A stretch of 41,582 nucleotides of DNA. Origin: Alphaproteobacteria bacterium (lineage in GTDB: Bacteria; Pseudomonadota; Alphaproteobacteria; Rhizobiales; Xanthobacteraceae). How positions within the stretch are numbered: the stretch's first letter is position 1; each line of letters opens with the position of its first letter. Shown one piece after another: positions 1 to 8,385 of this stretch. Below the pieces are notes generated by a model. That model was not told where the DNA came from, made no database searches, and saw only the letters and a list, made by a program, of their open reading frames with translations. Location of the stretch: the NCBI GenBank assembly GCA_026400395.1, contig JAPLPD010000170.1:1-41582 (forward strand). The letters are read 5' to 3'. Made by a program: the position numbers and the translations under genes.

Positions 1-128
1 CGAGGAACGTCCGAGTCCGATTCACCCGCTGGGTGCGCCATGATCGCCTCGCTCGATCCAGGATAAGGTGCTGATGCCTATATCTGAATCGGCGTGAGCG
101 TTGCGGAAATCAGAGCGTCATCCGGGGA

Positions 129-584
129 ATGCGGGCTCAAATCCACCCGGGCGCCAAACTCTATTTCGACGGCGACGAAAAGAGCTTCTTCGACAAACAC
201 GGCGACATGCTGTTCTATGGTTCGATGGCGCTGGGTTCGCTGACGTCGTTGCTGGCGGCGCTATGGAAGTTCATCGGATTTGGCGCATCGCCTATATCCA
301 AGGGACCATCGGCTCCGTTCTCCGAGCTTGCGGCGCGGGCTCGCTCGGCCTGCGGCGAAGCCGATCTCGAATCGGTCGAGGCGGACATCGACGCAATCAT
401 CCGGTCGGAATTGGAAAAGCAGGCCGACGAAAACTACGACAGTTCGCATGCAACCACCCTCAGCTTGGCGACCCACCGGCTCGAACACCTGATCACGCAG
501 CGCCGGCGGTGGCTCGCGGATCAACAGGCGCCAGCCGCCACTGCAATCATCACCCCCAAGGATCATCGACATGGACTCGCGTGA
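129..584 (+). pseudogene. C-terminal remnant of a TAXI-family TRAP transporter solute receptor
   Basis: The 151-residue frame reads like the tail of TAXI-type TRAP receptors. An IHPGAKLYF segment and a KSFFDKHGD segment lead into one membrane helix (about residues 28-46), then a charged helical C-terminal domain ending near THRLEHLI. Full TAXI receptors of this type are about 450 residues and carry the periplasmic ligand-binding lobes upstream. Here the same frame is closed by a stop at 72-74, and none of the three forward frames in bases 1-128 resembles the missing part. I therefore read it as a 5'-truncated remnant, although an ATG at 129 could still give a short membrane protein. It overlaps the next gene by 14 bp, so the two were probably once in one operon. 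The family call is from memory of the C-terminal pattern and is moderately sure. Confidence 0.6.
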
Positions 585-954
585 ACTTGCCGAAAAGGGA
601 CTAAAGCTCCGCAAGGAGTTGTTCGGCGACAAGGCCGTCGAACAGCGCATGAGCGCGTTCGGCGAATTCGGCGAACCGCTCCAGCACATCATCAACGCCT
701 ATGCTTACGGCGACGTGTGGAGCCGGCCGGGGCTTTCCCTCGGCGTCAAAAGCCTCGCCATGATCGCCATGATGGCCGCCGCCAACCGGCCGGCCGAATT
801 GCGCGTGCATCTCAAGGGGGCGCTGCAGAACGGCTGTTCGCCGGAGGAAATCCGCGAAATTCTGCTGCTGGTCGCGCTCTACTGCGGCATTCCGGCGGCC
901 AACGAGGCGCACCGCGCCGCCATGGACGTGCTGACGGAAGAAGGCAAGTCCTGA
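571..954 (+). CDS. carboxymuconolactone decarboxylase (CMD) family protein
   Basis: A 127-residue protein with the all-helical CMD fold pattern: an N-terminal helix ending in LFG, a central SLGVKSLAMIAMMAA segment, then the HLKGALQNGCSPEEIREILLL block and YCGIPAANEA. That block order matches the PcaC type, which decarboxylates gamma-carboxymuconolactone in the protocatechuate branch of the beta-ketoadipate pathway. Many CMD proteins beside aromatic-degradation genes have other, undefined substrates. The AhpD-type CxxC redox pair is absent; only single cysteines occur, so a peroxidase-like role is unlikely. It starts inside the 3' end of the preceding fragment. The exact reaction cannot be told from sequence, and no other protocatechuate gene is in the window. 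Confidence 0.82.
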   Translation: MDSRELAEKGLKLRKELFGDKAVEQRMSAFGEFGEPLQHIINAYAYGDVWSRPGLSLGVKSLAMIAMMAAANRPAELRVHLKGALQNGCSPEEIREILLLVALYCGIPAANEAHRAAMDVLTEEGKS

Positions 955-970
955 CGGCGCGCCTTGCCGC

Positions 971-1585
971 TCAGACCTTGATCTTCTCGTCCTCCAGCAC
1001 GCGCGCCACCGCCGGCCGGTTCTTCATGCGGTCCTTGAACGCGGTGTAGTTCTTCAGCTCGTTCATTGGCAGCTCGCGGCGCACGCCCCAGGTGTAAAAT
1101 ACGAAACCATAGGGATCGAGCACCGAATATTCGTTACCGAACCATTCGCGGCCGGCCAGCATGTCGTCGATCTGCTTCAGATGCATGTGGAAGGTCTTGA
1201 GCCCCTGCTCCTTGATGCCGGGATACGCCGACGGATCGGCGGTATAGCGCTCCGGCCGTCCGACATGGGCATGCGCCGCATGCACGCTCGAAGCAAAGAA
1301 GCCGATCAGCGAGAGCGCCTTGGCCTCGGCCAATCCAGCCTGCGGCCACAGCGTGAAGCGCTTACCCAGGTACGGCAGGATTGCGGTGTTCTCCGCCAGC
1401 GGCTCGCCGTTCTCAAGCTGCAGCAGCGGCACGCGGCCCTGCGGATTCATCTTGAGATATTCCTCGGAGCGTTGCTCCCCCTTGGCGAGGTCCATCCGCC
1501 GCGGTTCGTACTTTTCGCCGCTCTCCTCCATCACGATGTGCGAGGCCATCGAGCAGGCGCCGGGACCGTAGTACAACGTCAGCAT
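971..1585 (-). CDS. glutathione S-transferase family protein
   Basis: A 204-residue cytosolic protein of normal GST length. The thioredoxin-like N-terminal domain (about 1-80) begins with YYGPGACSMASHI, where Cys11/Ser12 sit at the position of the active residue of beta-class bacterial GSTs. It continues with NPQGRVPLL, whose cis-proline contacts glutathione, and the glutathione-binding pair in ENTAILPYL. An all-helical C-terminal domain follows. The start is supported by a GAGG ribosome site about 8 bases upstream. It reads in the same direction as the reductase upstream (gap of about 75 bp) and may share its transcript. Beside catabolic genes such GSTs often remove electrophilic intermediates or aid ring isomerisation, but the substrate here is unknown. 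Confidence 0.88.
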   Translation of the reverse strand: MLTLYYGPGACSMASHIVMEESGEKYEPRRMDLAKGEQRSEEYLKMNPQGRVPLLQLENGEPLAENTAILPYLGKRFTLWPQAGLAEAKALSLIGFFASSVHAAHAHVGRPERYTADPSAYPGIKEQGLKTFHMHLKQIDDMLAGREWFGNEYSVLDPYGFVFYTWGVRRELPMNELKNYTAFKDRMKNRPAVARVLEDEKIKV

Positions 1586-1660
1586 AACATACCTCTTTTG
1601 GGACGAAGAGCGGATAATCCGGCGCGATCAAACGCGGCGCGGGCGTCCTGGTCAAGCGGC

Positions 1661-2536
1661 TCAAACCGGCTTCCGCCGCCGCCGGATTTCCTCGACGACG
1701 ATGCTGTTGTCGCGCTCGGCCTCGCCCGCGCGAACGCAGGATTCCAGCACGTCGCAATGGACTTGCAGCATCGGCAGCGACTGGCCGAGCCGTTCGCCCT
1801 GATTGAGCATCATGTGCACGTCCTTCAGCGTCTGCTTGACGCGCCCCTCCGGCGCGAAGTCGCGCGCCAGCATCTTCCCGCCCTTGGTCTCCATCACCTG
1901 GGAGTAGGACGCAGCGCCCTTCGCCACGGCGAGGAACGCTTTCGGGTTTAGCCCCATTCGCTCGGCGAACGTCAGCCCCTCCGCCAGCGCCATGCGGTTG
2001 AGGCCAAGGATCAGATTGACTGCGAGCTTGGCGCGACCACCGTCACCGATCTTGCCGATGTGGAAGCGCCGAGGGAACAGCGCATCCAGAACCGCGACGA
2101 CATCGGCGGCGGCCGCCGGATCGCCACCGATCAGGCCCACGCCATCGCCCTGGCGCACCTGCTCGCTCGTACCCGACACCGGCGTTTCCAGAAAGCGCAG
2201 ATGCCCGCCGGCCAGCCGTTTTCCCAGTGCCTCGATCCGGTCCGGGTCGCAAGTGCTGGTGCAAAGCAATACGGTCCCTGGCGCCACAAGCGGCAGCAGT
2301 GTCTCCACCACCTCCTCGACCTGATCGGTACTGAACACCGCCAGCGCGATCACGCCGCATGACGCAACCTCGGCGGCGGATGCCACCGCCTGGCCGCCCC
2401 GCTGCCCAAGCCGCGCGTTCTTCGCTGGGTCGACGTCGGTGCCGACAACGCCAAAGCCTGCCGCCATCAGCCGGCCGCACAGCACCTCGCCCATCAGGCC
2501 GAGGCCAATGACGCCCACCGTCTTGTCGTGTTGCAT
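1661..2536 (-). CDS. NAD(P)-dependent oxidoreductase, 3-hydroxyisobutyrate dehydrogenase family
   Basis: A 291-residue beta-hydroxyacid dehydrogenase. The N-terminal Rossmann domain opens with VGVIGLGLMG (about residues 7-16). A substrate-binding ETPVSGT segment is near the middle. The catalytic lysine is probably Lys170 in GDGGRAKLAVN, matching Lys171 of the family. The helical C-terminal domain is complete. I chose the ATG at 2536 rather than the longer frame because the protein then starts just before the Rossmann strand and an AGGGA site lies about 10-12 bases upstream. The family oxidises 3-hydroxy acids or reduces semialdehydes (hydroxyisobutyrate, tartronate semialdehyde, glyoxylate). 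It diverges from the alpha-hydroxy-acid oxidase over a short gap, which suggests joint control of hydroxyacid metabolism. Confidence 0.87.
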   Translation of the reverse strand: MQHDKTVGVIGLGLMGEVLCGRLMAAGFGVVGTDVDPAKNARLGQRGGQAVASAAEVASCGVIALAVFSTDQVEEVVETLLPLVAPGTVLLCTSTCDPDRIEALGKRLAGGHLRFLETPVSGTSEQVRQGDGVGLIGGDPAAAADVVAVLDALFPRRFHIGKIGDGGRAKLAVNLILGLNRMALAEGLTFAERMGLNPKAFLAVAKGAASYSQVMETKGGKMLARDFAPEGRVKQTLKDVHMMLNQGERLGQSLPMLQVHCDVLESCVRAGEAERDNSIVVEEIRRRRKPV

Positions 2537-2628
2537 CGCACTCGTATCCCTGCCGAAATGATTGCCAGATGATTGCCATGTCAACGCGAATGCTCGACAT
2601 TGGCAAGACGACCAACGGGTGCCCCGCA

Positions 2629-3756
2629 ATGAACGACGCCTCCGCCGCCAAGCCGCTTCACGGGATCGACCAAGTCCGCGAGCAATTCCACAATCTGCAC
2701 GAATTCGTCGCGGTTGCGCGCGCCAGACTCGACCGCAACGTGTGGGACTACCTGATCGGAGGCGCCGAGACCGAGACCACCCTCAGGCGCAACCGCATGG
2801 CGCTCGACTCGCTGGCGTTCCGCCCGCGCGTTCTTCGCGACGTCAACGGCACAGACACCAGCAGCAAATTTCTTGGCCGCAAAATCGCCATGCCGGTGGC
2901 GCTCGCGCCGATCGGCAGCATCGAGCGGTTCGATCCGGCGGCCTGCGCCGCCGTCGCCGACGCAGCCGCCGCCTTCGGCTGCCCGATGTTCCAGAGCTCG
3001 GTCGCCAATCCCGCCATCGAAGAAACCGGCAAGGTCGCGCCGGACGGCCTCAAGGTGTTCCAGCTCTATGTGCGCGGAGACCAAGCCTGGGTCGAGGCGA
3101 TCTTCGACCGCGCGGTGGCGGCGGGCTTCGGCGCGCTGTGCCTTACCGTCGACACCCACCATTACAGCCGTCGGGAGCGCGACATCTCCAAGCGCTACCA
3201 CGCCGCATCCTCACGCGATCCCAACGCATCGCGCCACCAGAAGGCGCTCGACTGGGCCCAGGTCGATCGATGCAAGAAGAAATACAAGCTGCCCATCGTC
3301 ATCAAGGGCATCGCCACCGCTGAGGATGCCAAGCTCGCCGTCGAGCATGGCGTGGACGTGATCTACGTGTCGAACCACGGCGGCCGGCAACTCGACCAGG
3401 GTGCCGGCACCACAGACGTGCTTCCAGAGATCGTCGCCGCCGCCAAGGGCAAGGCCGAGATCATCGTCGATGGCGGCTTCTGCCGCGGCACCGACGTCGT
3501 GAAGGCGATCGCTCTCGGCGCGGACATGGTCTGCATCGGGCGGCTCTACGCCTATGGCATGGCCGCAGCCGGCCGCGACGGCATTTTCCGCGTGATGGAA
3601 TTGCTGCAGGACGAGATGATCCGCGCGATGGGCCTGCTTGGCGTCAACACGCTGGCCGAGCTCAACCCGTCGTATCTGCGCGCCGCGCCGCCGGTGCGAG
3701 TGCCGCATGTGCTGAGCGCGTTCCCGTACATCGACGGACCTGACGACAGGTATTAA
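2629..3756 (+). CDS. FMN-dependent alpha-hydroxy-acid oxidizing protein
   Basis: A TIM-barrel flavoenzyme of the lactate dehydrogenase/glycolate oxidase family, about 375 residues. Visible family residues include the Tyr in WDYLIGGA, the Tyr in FQLYV, the Asp in LTVDT, and His250/Arg253 in SNHGGRQLD (catalytic base and carboxylate-binding arginine). The phosphate-binding end is IIVDGGFCRGTDVVKA with GADMVCIGR. It oxidises an L-2-hydroxy acid to the 2-oxo acid. Whether electrons go to oxygen or a quinone is not visible. Upstream in-frame ATGs at 2569, 2578 and 2590 give longer forms and no start has a clear ribosome site. I used 2629 because the homologous part begins shortly after it and the earlier bases must hold the divergent promoter. 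Confidence 0.85.
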   Translation: MNDASAAKPLHGIDQVREQFHNLHEFVAVARARLDRNVWDYLIGGAETETTLRRNRMALDSLAFRPRVLRDVNGTDTSSKFLGRKIAMPVALAPIGSIERFDPAACAAVADAAAAFGCPMFQSSVANPAIEETGKVAPDGLKVFQLYVRGDQAWVEAIFDRAVAAGFGALCLTVDTHHYSRRERDISKRYHAASSRDPNASRHQKALDWAQVDRCKKKYKLPIVIKGIATAEDAKLAVEHGVDVIYVSNHGGRQLDQGAGTTDVLPEIVAAAKGKAEIIVDGGFCRGTDVVKAIALGADMVCIGRLYAYGMAAAGRDGIFRVMELLQDEMIRAMGLLGVNTLAELNPSYLRAAPPVRVPHVLSAFPYIDGPDDRY

Positions 3757-3774
3757 AGGCGGCCGCCGGCCCCC

Positions 3775-5049
3775 TCACTTTCCGAGCAGCACCATGGAGA
3801 TCGTTGGCACGTAGGTGATCACCATCAGCGTCGCGAAATTGATGGCCAGGAACGGCAGTACGCCGCGATAAATGTTGCCGAGCGGCGTCTGAAACACCGC
3901 CTGCGAGGCGAACAGATTCAGGCCGAACGGCGGCGTGTACATGCCGATGCTCAGGTTCACGGCCATGATGATGCCGAAGTGCACCGGATCGACGCCCACC
4001 GCCTGCACTAACGGCAACAGCAGCGGAGTCAGGATAAGGATCGCAGCCGGCGGCTCCAGGAAGCTTCCCATGATCAGCAGGATGATGTTGATCGACAACA
4101 GCAGTGCCCAAGCCGGCATGTGTAGCCCGCCTATCTCGGCAACGATGGCTTGCGGCATGCCGCTGGTGGTCAGCAGCCAGGAATAGAGCCCCGCCGCCGT
4201 CACGATCATCAGAATTTGCGAAATGAGGTACACCGAACTCTGAATGATGCTCCAAAGCTCACGCAGGCCCACCTCGCGATGCACCACCATGGTCACGAAC
4301 AGCGAATAGACCACCGCCACCCCGGCGGCCTCGGTTGGCGTGAAGATGCCACCGTAGATACCGCCGAAAATGACGACGATCGTTCCGATCGACCAGCTTG
4401 CTTCCTTGGTTGAGGACCAGATCACATCCCAGCGCGCCGCCGCGGTGAGCGGCACCCGCTTCACCCGCGCGTAGATCATCACATAGAACGCATCGACGAG
4501 CCCGATCAGCAGGCTCGGCAAGATGCCAGCGGTAAATAGCGCGATTGCGGATTGCTGCGCCGACACCGAATAGAGGATCATGGCGATCGATGGCGGAATC
4601 ACCACCGCGATCGCACCCGACGAGGCGATCAGCCCGACCGAGAAGCGCTCGCTGTATCCGCCATCCCGCAGCGACGGATAGATCATCCGGCCGACCGCGA
4701 CGACCGTGCCGACCGCCGTGTGCGCCATCGCCCCGAACAGCTCGGAAGCAGCGACCGTCGTTACGGCCATCGAGCCGCGCACCCCGCCGATCACCGAAAC
4801 CACCCACACCACCACGCGGCGGGCGATGCCGCCTTGCGCCATGATCTCGCCGGCCAGCACGAAGAACGGCACCGCCAGCAGCGGAAAATTGTCGAGCCCG
4901 CCGAACAAGTAGGTCTGCACCGCCTCGGTCGGCACGCCAGCGACGAACAGTACAGCCACCAGACAGGTAACGATCAGCACGAGGAAGATCGGCAGGCCGA
5001 TGATCAGAAGAAGCCCGGGCAGGATGAAATAAACAAATACCGCTAGCAT
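3775..5049 (-). CDS. dctM: TRAP transporter large permease subunit (DctM type)
   Basis: A 424-residue, strongly hydrophobic protein of normal DctM length with about 11-12 membrane helices. It starts with MLAVFVYFILPGLLLIIGLP and carries conserved loops such as GGLDNFPLLAVPFFVLAGEIMAQGG, given here only as a landmark near residue 50, and PPSIAMILYSV. It is the ion-coupled translocation subunit in the inner membrane that works with DctQ and the periplasmic DctP. The start at 5049 has a G-rich upstream site. An alternative ATG at 5121 would add 24 polar residues and overlap dctQ by 38 bp. It is the last gene of the dctP-dctQ-dctM set and converges with the hydroxy-acid oxidase, 18 bp away. Confidence 0.9.
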   Translation of the reverse strand: MLAVFVYFILPGLLLIIGLPIFLVLIVTCLVAVLFVAGVPTEAVQTYLFGGLDNFPLLAVPFFVLAGEIMAQGGIARRVVVWVVSVIGGVRGSMAVTTVAASELFGAMAHTAVGTVVAVGRMIYPSLRDGGYSERFSVGLIASSGAIAVVIPPSIAMILYSVSAQQSAIALFTAGILPSLLIGLVDAFYVMIYARVKRVPLTAAARWDVIWSSTKEASWSIGTIVVIFGGIYGGIFTPTEAAGVAVVYSLFVTMVVHREVGLRELWSIIQSSVYLISQILMIVTAAGLYSWLLTTSGMPQAIVAEIGGLHMPAWALLLSINIILLIMGSFLEPPAAILILTPLLLPLVQAVGVDPVHFGIIMAVNLSIGMYTPPFGLNLFASQAVFQTPLGNIYRGVLPFLAINFATLMVITYVPTISMVLLGK

Positions 5050-5083
5050 CGACGTTCCGCCCCGCCACTCATTCGCCGCACCA

Positions 5084-5587
5084 TCAATGTCCAGGACCGC
5101 TGGATGGGGTTCGGTCGCCACCTGTGAACAGGCGGACCACGACCAGGAAGGCCATCAGGATGAACCCGATCGGGATCATTGCCTGCGGTATAACCATGGG
5201 GAGCTCGGCCGACTGGCTGCGCTGGTCGAACAGCGTCAGGTCCCTGATCACCGGCCAGGCGAACACCACGATCATGATCGAAACGACGAGCAGAACGACC
5301 TCCGACAGCAGCGCAAAAAACTTCTGCGCCGGCTCAGGCATCATGCCAACGATCACGTCCATGCGGAGCTGGCGCCCGGACCAGGCGACCACGCCGTTGC
5401 CCAGGAACACGCAGGCGACCATGAGGTAAAGCATGATCTCTTCGGCCCAGAAGATCGAAGCATTGAAGAAATATCGCGCAAGCACGTTGACGAAATTCAA
5501 CGTGACGCTGAGGACGAGCAGCACCCCCGCGATGGTCCGAAGGGCGGACACCAGCGCGCGAACGCCCCGCAGAAGTTGATCGGTCAT
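5084..5587 (-). CDS. dctQ: TRAP transporter small permease subunit (DctQ type)
   Basis: A 167-residue inner-membrane protein with four predicted helices: about residues 15-35 (LRTIAGVLLVLSVTLNFVNV), 45-65 (AEEIMLYLMVACVFLGNG), 85-110 and 130-155. The FFNASIFWAEEI segment and the VAWSGRQLRMDVI loop are typical of DctQ. It forms the membrane complex with DctM and is needed for binding-protein-dependent secondary transport of carboxylates. It sits 80 bp after dctP and 34 bp before dctM on the same strand, so the three are one operon. The ribosome site is weak, consistent with translation from an upstream message. The substrate is not shown by this subunit. Confidence 0.88.
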   Translation of the reverse strand: MTDQLLRGVRALVSALRTIAGVLLVLSVTLNFVNVLARYFFNASIFWAEEIMLYLMVACVFLGNGVVAWSGRQLRMDVIVGMMPEPAQKFFALLSEVVLLVVSIMIVVFAWPVIRDLTLFDQRSQSAELPMVIPQAMIPIGFILMAFLVVVRLFTGGDRTPSSGPGH

Positions 5588-5667
5588 TCGGCAGCCCGCG
5601 TTTTTGCAGTCCCGTGTCGCTTACGGTCGGCCCAGCAGCGTCCGAACGACGCCGCCGGCCGTGCCGC

Positions 5668-6684
5668 CTACTTGTTCTTGGCCGCCGATGCGAACATCGC
5701 CTTGACCGCTTCGTTGAGCGCGGGTTTCGTCTTCGACAAATCATCGCCAATGGTCGAGACTTTGGTGATCATCGCCTTGAACTCGTCATCCGGCAGTTGC
5801 GATATCTTGCCGCCGTTGGCGACATAGACTTTTTCCTGCTCAGCGAAGAAGTCTTTCACCCATGGCCCGATCTCGGCGGTGACCTTGTCGCCGCTGTCTC
5901 GCACCACCTTCTGCAGCTCGGCCGGCAGGGCATCCATCCACTTCTTGCTCATCACCGTGATCGAGTTGACATATGGCTGCTGGGTTTGCACGACGAACTT
6001 GCCGACGTCGTAGTATTTCATCGTGGTGTAGATGGTCATGGTGGTCAGAGTGCCGTCGATGGTCCCCTGTTGAAGGCCGGGCAGCACGTCGGCAAGCGTC
6101 ATCGCGATCGGGCTGCCGCCCATGCGGCGGATCAATTCAAGCTGGAATGGCGAAGCAAGCACGCGGATCTTCATGCCTGAGAGATCGGCCATCTTGAAGA
6201 CCGGCTTCTTCGACAGGATCGACGACGGACCGATCGGCGCGAAGCCGACGCCCGTCAGGCCCTTCGGCTCGCCTAGGCCGTACATCAGCTTCTTGATCGG
6301 CGCGTCTTGCGCCACCTTCATGACCTGATCGACGCTGGAAAAAAGACCCGGCGCGCTCATCGCCTCGAAACGCTCGTCGACGCCCACCAGAAATTCCGGC
6401 GGCCCCATCCAGCCCTGAATCGAACCGAACTGCGTGCCTTCGATCTGGCGCGGAATCGAGCCGAGTTGGCTCGCCGGATAAATCTCGGCCTTGATCTTGC
6501 CTCCGGAGTCCTTCTCGACCAGCGCGGCGAAGCGCTTCAGCCACTCATGCTGGGTGTCATTGATGGTGGCGGTTGCCAGCTTCATCACCTGGGGAGCCTG
6601 CGCATGCGCTGGCGACACGGCCGCCATCGCCCCCCCGATCAGGAGGCCCACTGACGCGAGCAGCATTCCTGTTGTCTTCAGCAT
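5668..6684 (-). CDS. dctP: TRAP transporter periplasmic substrate-binding protein (DctP type)
   Basis: A 338-residue secreted binding protein. A Sec signal peptide (about residues 1-29, ending PAHAQA) precedes the DctP domain. That domain has KLATATINDTQHEWLKRFA, YPASQLG, then the MKIRVLASPFQLELIRRMGG region, whose arginine normally clamps the ligand carboxylate, and the QGTIDG motif. The ATG at 6684 is chosen over 6726 because GGGGAGG lies about 10 bases upstream and the signal peptide then starts properly. It delivers an organic acid to DctQM. Together with the HpaB-type oxygenase just upstream (159-bp gap) it suggests uptake of the compound, possibly aromatic, that the nearby enzymes process. 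The true ligand is unknown. Confidence 0.9.
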   Translation of the reverse strand: MLKTTGMLLASVGLLIGGAMAAVSPAHAQAPQVMKLATATINDTQHEWLKRFAALVEKDSGGKIKAEIYPASQLGSIPRQIEGTQFGSIQGWMGPPEFLVGVDERFEAMSAPGLFSSVDQVMKVAQDAPIKKLMYGLGEPKGLTGVGFAPIGPSSILSKKPVFKMADLSGMKIRVLASPFQLELIRRMGGSPIAMTLADVLPGLQQGTIDGTLTTMTIYTTMKYYDVGKFVVQTQQPYVNSITVMSKKWMDALPAELQKVVRDSGDKVTAEIGPWVKDFFAEQEKVYVANGGKISQLPDDEFKAMITKVSTIGDDLSKTKPALNEAVKAMFASAAKNK

Positions 6685-6842
6685 ATCCGCAACCTCCCCT
6701 GGATGAATCCAGCCGGCATCGGCCATTTTACGTGCTTGATATGGATGCCAGCAATAACGTGCAAAAGCATCGCATAGGGTTGCAATCCTGACCAGTCCCC
6801 ACCGCCAGAAGCCTGGGCGTCATAACACCGCGGAATTTGTGT

Positions 6843-8312
6843 TTATTTTTCCGGCACCACGCCTGGCGTCTCGATGCCCGCCAGCAACGCGTCCACCGCT
6901 CCCACCCACTCCCCCCAAGGCGCGGCGCCATGGCTGTAGCCGTTCATCACAAAGCCCGGCCCAGCATAGAACTTCTCATACTGCATGTGGCGGCCGGCGA
7001 AGTCCGAGCCCAACAGGTCCCACGCCAAGTTGAGGAGCTTCATGCGATCCGCCGCCGGTTGCCCTGGCACGGACCAGTATGTCTCGAAGGTTTGGCGTAA
7101 CTTCTCGTCCTGCAGCACAGAGCTGTCCGCCGGCATCTGGAACACCCCGGCGCCCATCAGTTCGCGCACCGTATCGCAAATCTCGGCGTAGTGGTTGGTG
7201 CACCAGTGCAGCGCCGCATAGACGTAGCGGCGGTTGACGGTGTGAAAGCCGTTAGAATGCGCCTCTCCGGTGTTGATCTGGCCCATGATCAGGCCCTCCA
7301 GTGTGGCCTCCATTGCCGCCAGCCGCCCGAGCGTGAACTGCACGGCCGGAATGGCCCGCGCACCGTTCATGTCCACGACCTTGCTGGCGATGCCGACAAT
7401 CAACTTCAACTTCTCCAGGAAGCGCACGTTGGCTTGGTGGTTGGCCATGGCGTGACCGGGCGTCCGCATGTAGATCGCCCGTGTCATTTCGATGTTGTCA
7501 TGACAGAACACCCGCTCCCACGGCACGTGCACGTTCTCGAACAGCACCGCGGCATCGTTCTCGTCGAAGCGCGAGGCGAGCGGATTGTCGAACTCGCTCA
7601 CCGCGTATTTCTCGTAAGGCTTGCGCGACCAGATTGTCACGCCGGGCGCATTCAGCGGGACAGCGCAGGTGATCGCCTCCTTCTCGGCTCCGGGCGCCAC
7701 CGGCTGGAGATTGCCGCACCACGTCTCGTGGCAGAACGTCGTCGCGGTGCCGAGCATCTTCAGGCCGTTGATCGTGACGCCGGCGTCGTCCTCCGCGACC
7801 ACGCGCAGGGTCGGCGGCGTACGTTTGTCTGTGTTCTTTGGATCGGCCATCCGCCAGCCCTGCGGATTGGTGACGCTGTGCGAGGCAAAGACGTCGTTCT
7901 TTCGCATATGCCGGTAATAATTCCGGATATTATCGCCGAAGCCCGGCCGGATGTTGTCGAACATCGCCGGGTCCATGACCAGCCCCGTGACATAGCTCGG
8001 GAAGTTGTCCGGCGAGCGGCCGAGCAGTCCGTGCGTCCACGAGGCTATGCGCCGGTGAGTTTCGAAACGCTTGTGCAGATCCTCGCGCGTCCTCGGCAGC
8101 AGGAAATAGCTGGAGAAAGTCTCGCCATCCTCCTCGGCCGTCATCACCGCGCGGTTCTCGGGCGCGCGCTTCCTGTCGTAGATCATCGCGAAGGAGTGCG
8201 CGGCATTGCGGAACGCCGGATGCGTGGTCACGTCCTCGACCAGTTCGCGGCCGACATAGACACGCCGCCCATCGCGGATGCTTTCGAGATATTCGTCGCC
8301 GGTCAGCAGCAT
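6843..8312 (-). CDS. 4-hydroxyphenylacetate 3-hydroxylase (HpaB) family flavin oxygenase
   Basis: A 489-residue protein of HpaB length and layout. The N-terminal helical domain starts MLLTGDEYLESIRDGRRVY. A FADH2-binding beta domain includes TNPQGWRMADPK and a GLKMLGTATTFCHE stretch. The C-terminal helical bundle carries GAGVFQMPA. The family is the large component of two-component monooxygenases that hydroxylate phenols with reduced flavin from a separate reductase; some members are dehydratases of acyl-CoA substrates. The start at 8312 has an AGGGTGGA site, and 53 extra upstream residues in the open frame look non-coding. No HpaC-type flavin reductase is in the window, so reduced flavin must come from elsewhere. 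It probably forms a transcript with the TRAP genes. The substrate is unknown. Confidence 0.83.
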   Translation of the reverse strand: MLLTGDEYLESIRDGRRVYVGRELVEDVTTHPAFRNAAHSFAMIYDRKRAPENRAVMTAEEDGETFSSYFLLPRTREDLHKRFETHRRIASWTHGLLGRSPDNFPSYVTGLVMDPAMFDNIRPGFGDNIRNYYRHMRKNDVFASHSVTNPQGWRMADPKNTDKRTPPTLRVVAEDDAGVTINGLKMLGTATTFCHETWCGNLQPVAPGAEKEAITCAVPLNAPGVTIWSRKPYEKYAVSEFDNPLASRFDENDAAVLFENVHVPWERVFCHDNIEMTRAIYMRTPGHAMANHQANVRFLEKLKLIVGIASKVVDMNGARAIPAVQFTLGRLAAMEATLEGLIMGQINTGEAHSNGFHTVNRRYVYAALHWCTNHYAEICDTVRELMGAGVFQMPADSSVLQDEKLRQTFETYWSVPGQPAADRMKLLNLAWDLLGSDFAGRHMQYEKFYAGPGFVMNGYSHGAAPWGEWVGAVDALLAGIETPGVVPEK

Positions 8313-8385
8313 CGCTTCCACCCTTCGCGTTTTGCGGCGCAGGGTTGCTGGACACAGGACAAAGATCAAGCGAGTTCGTTCGCCG

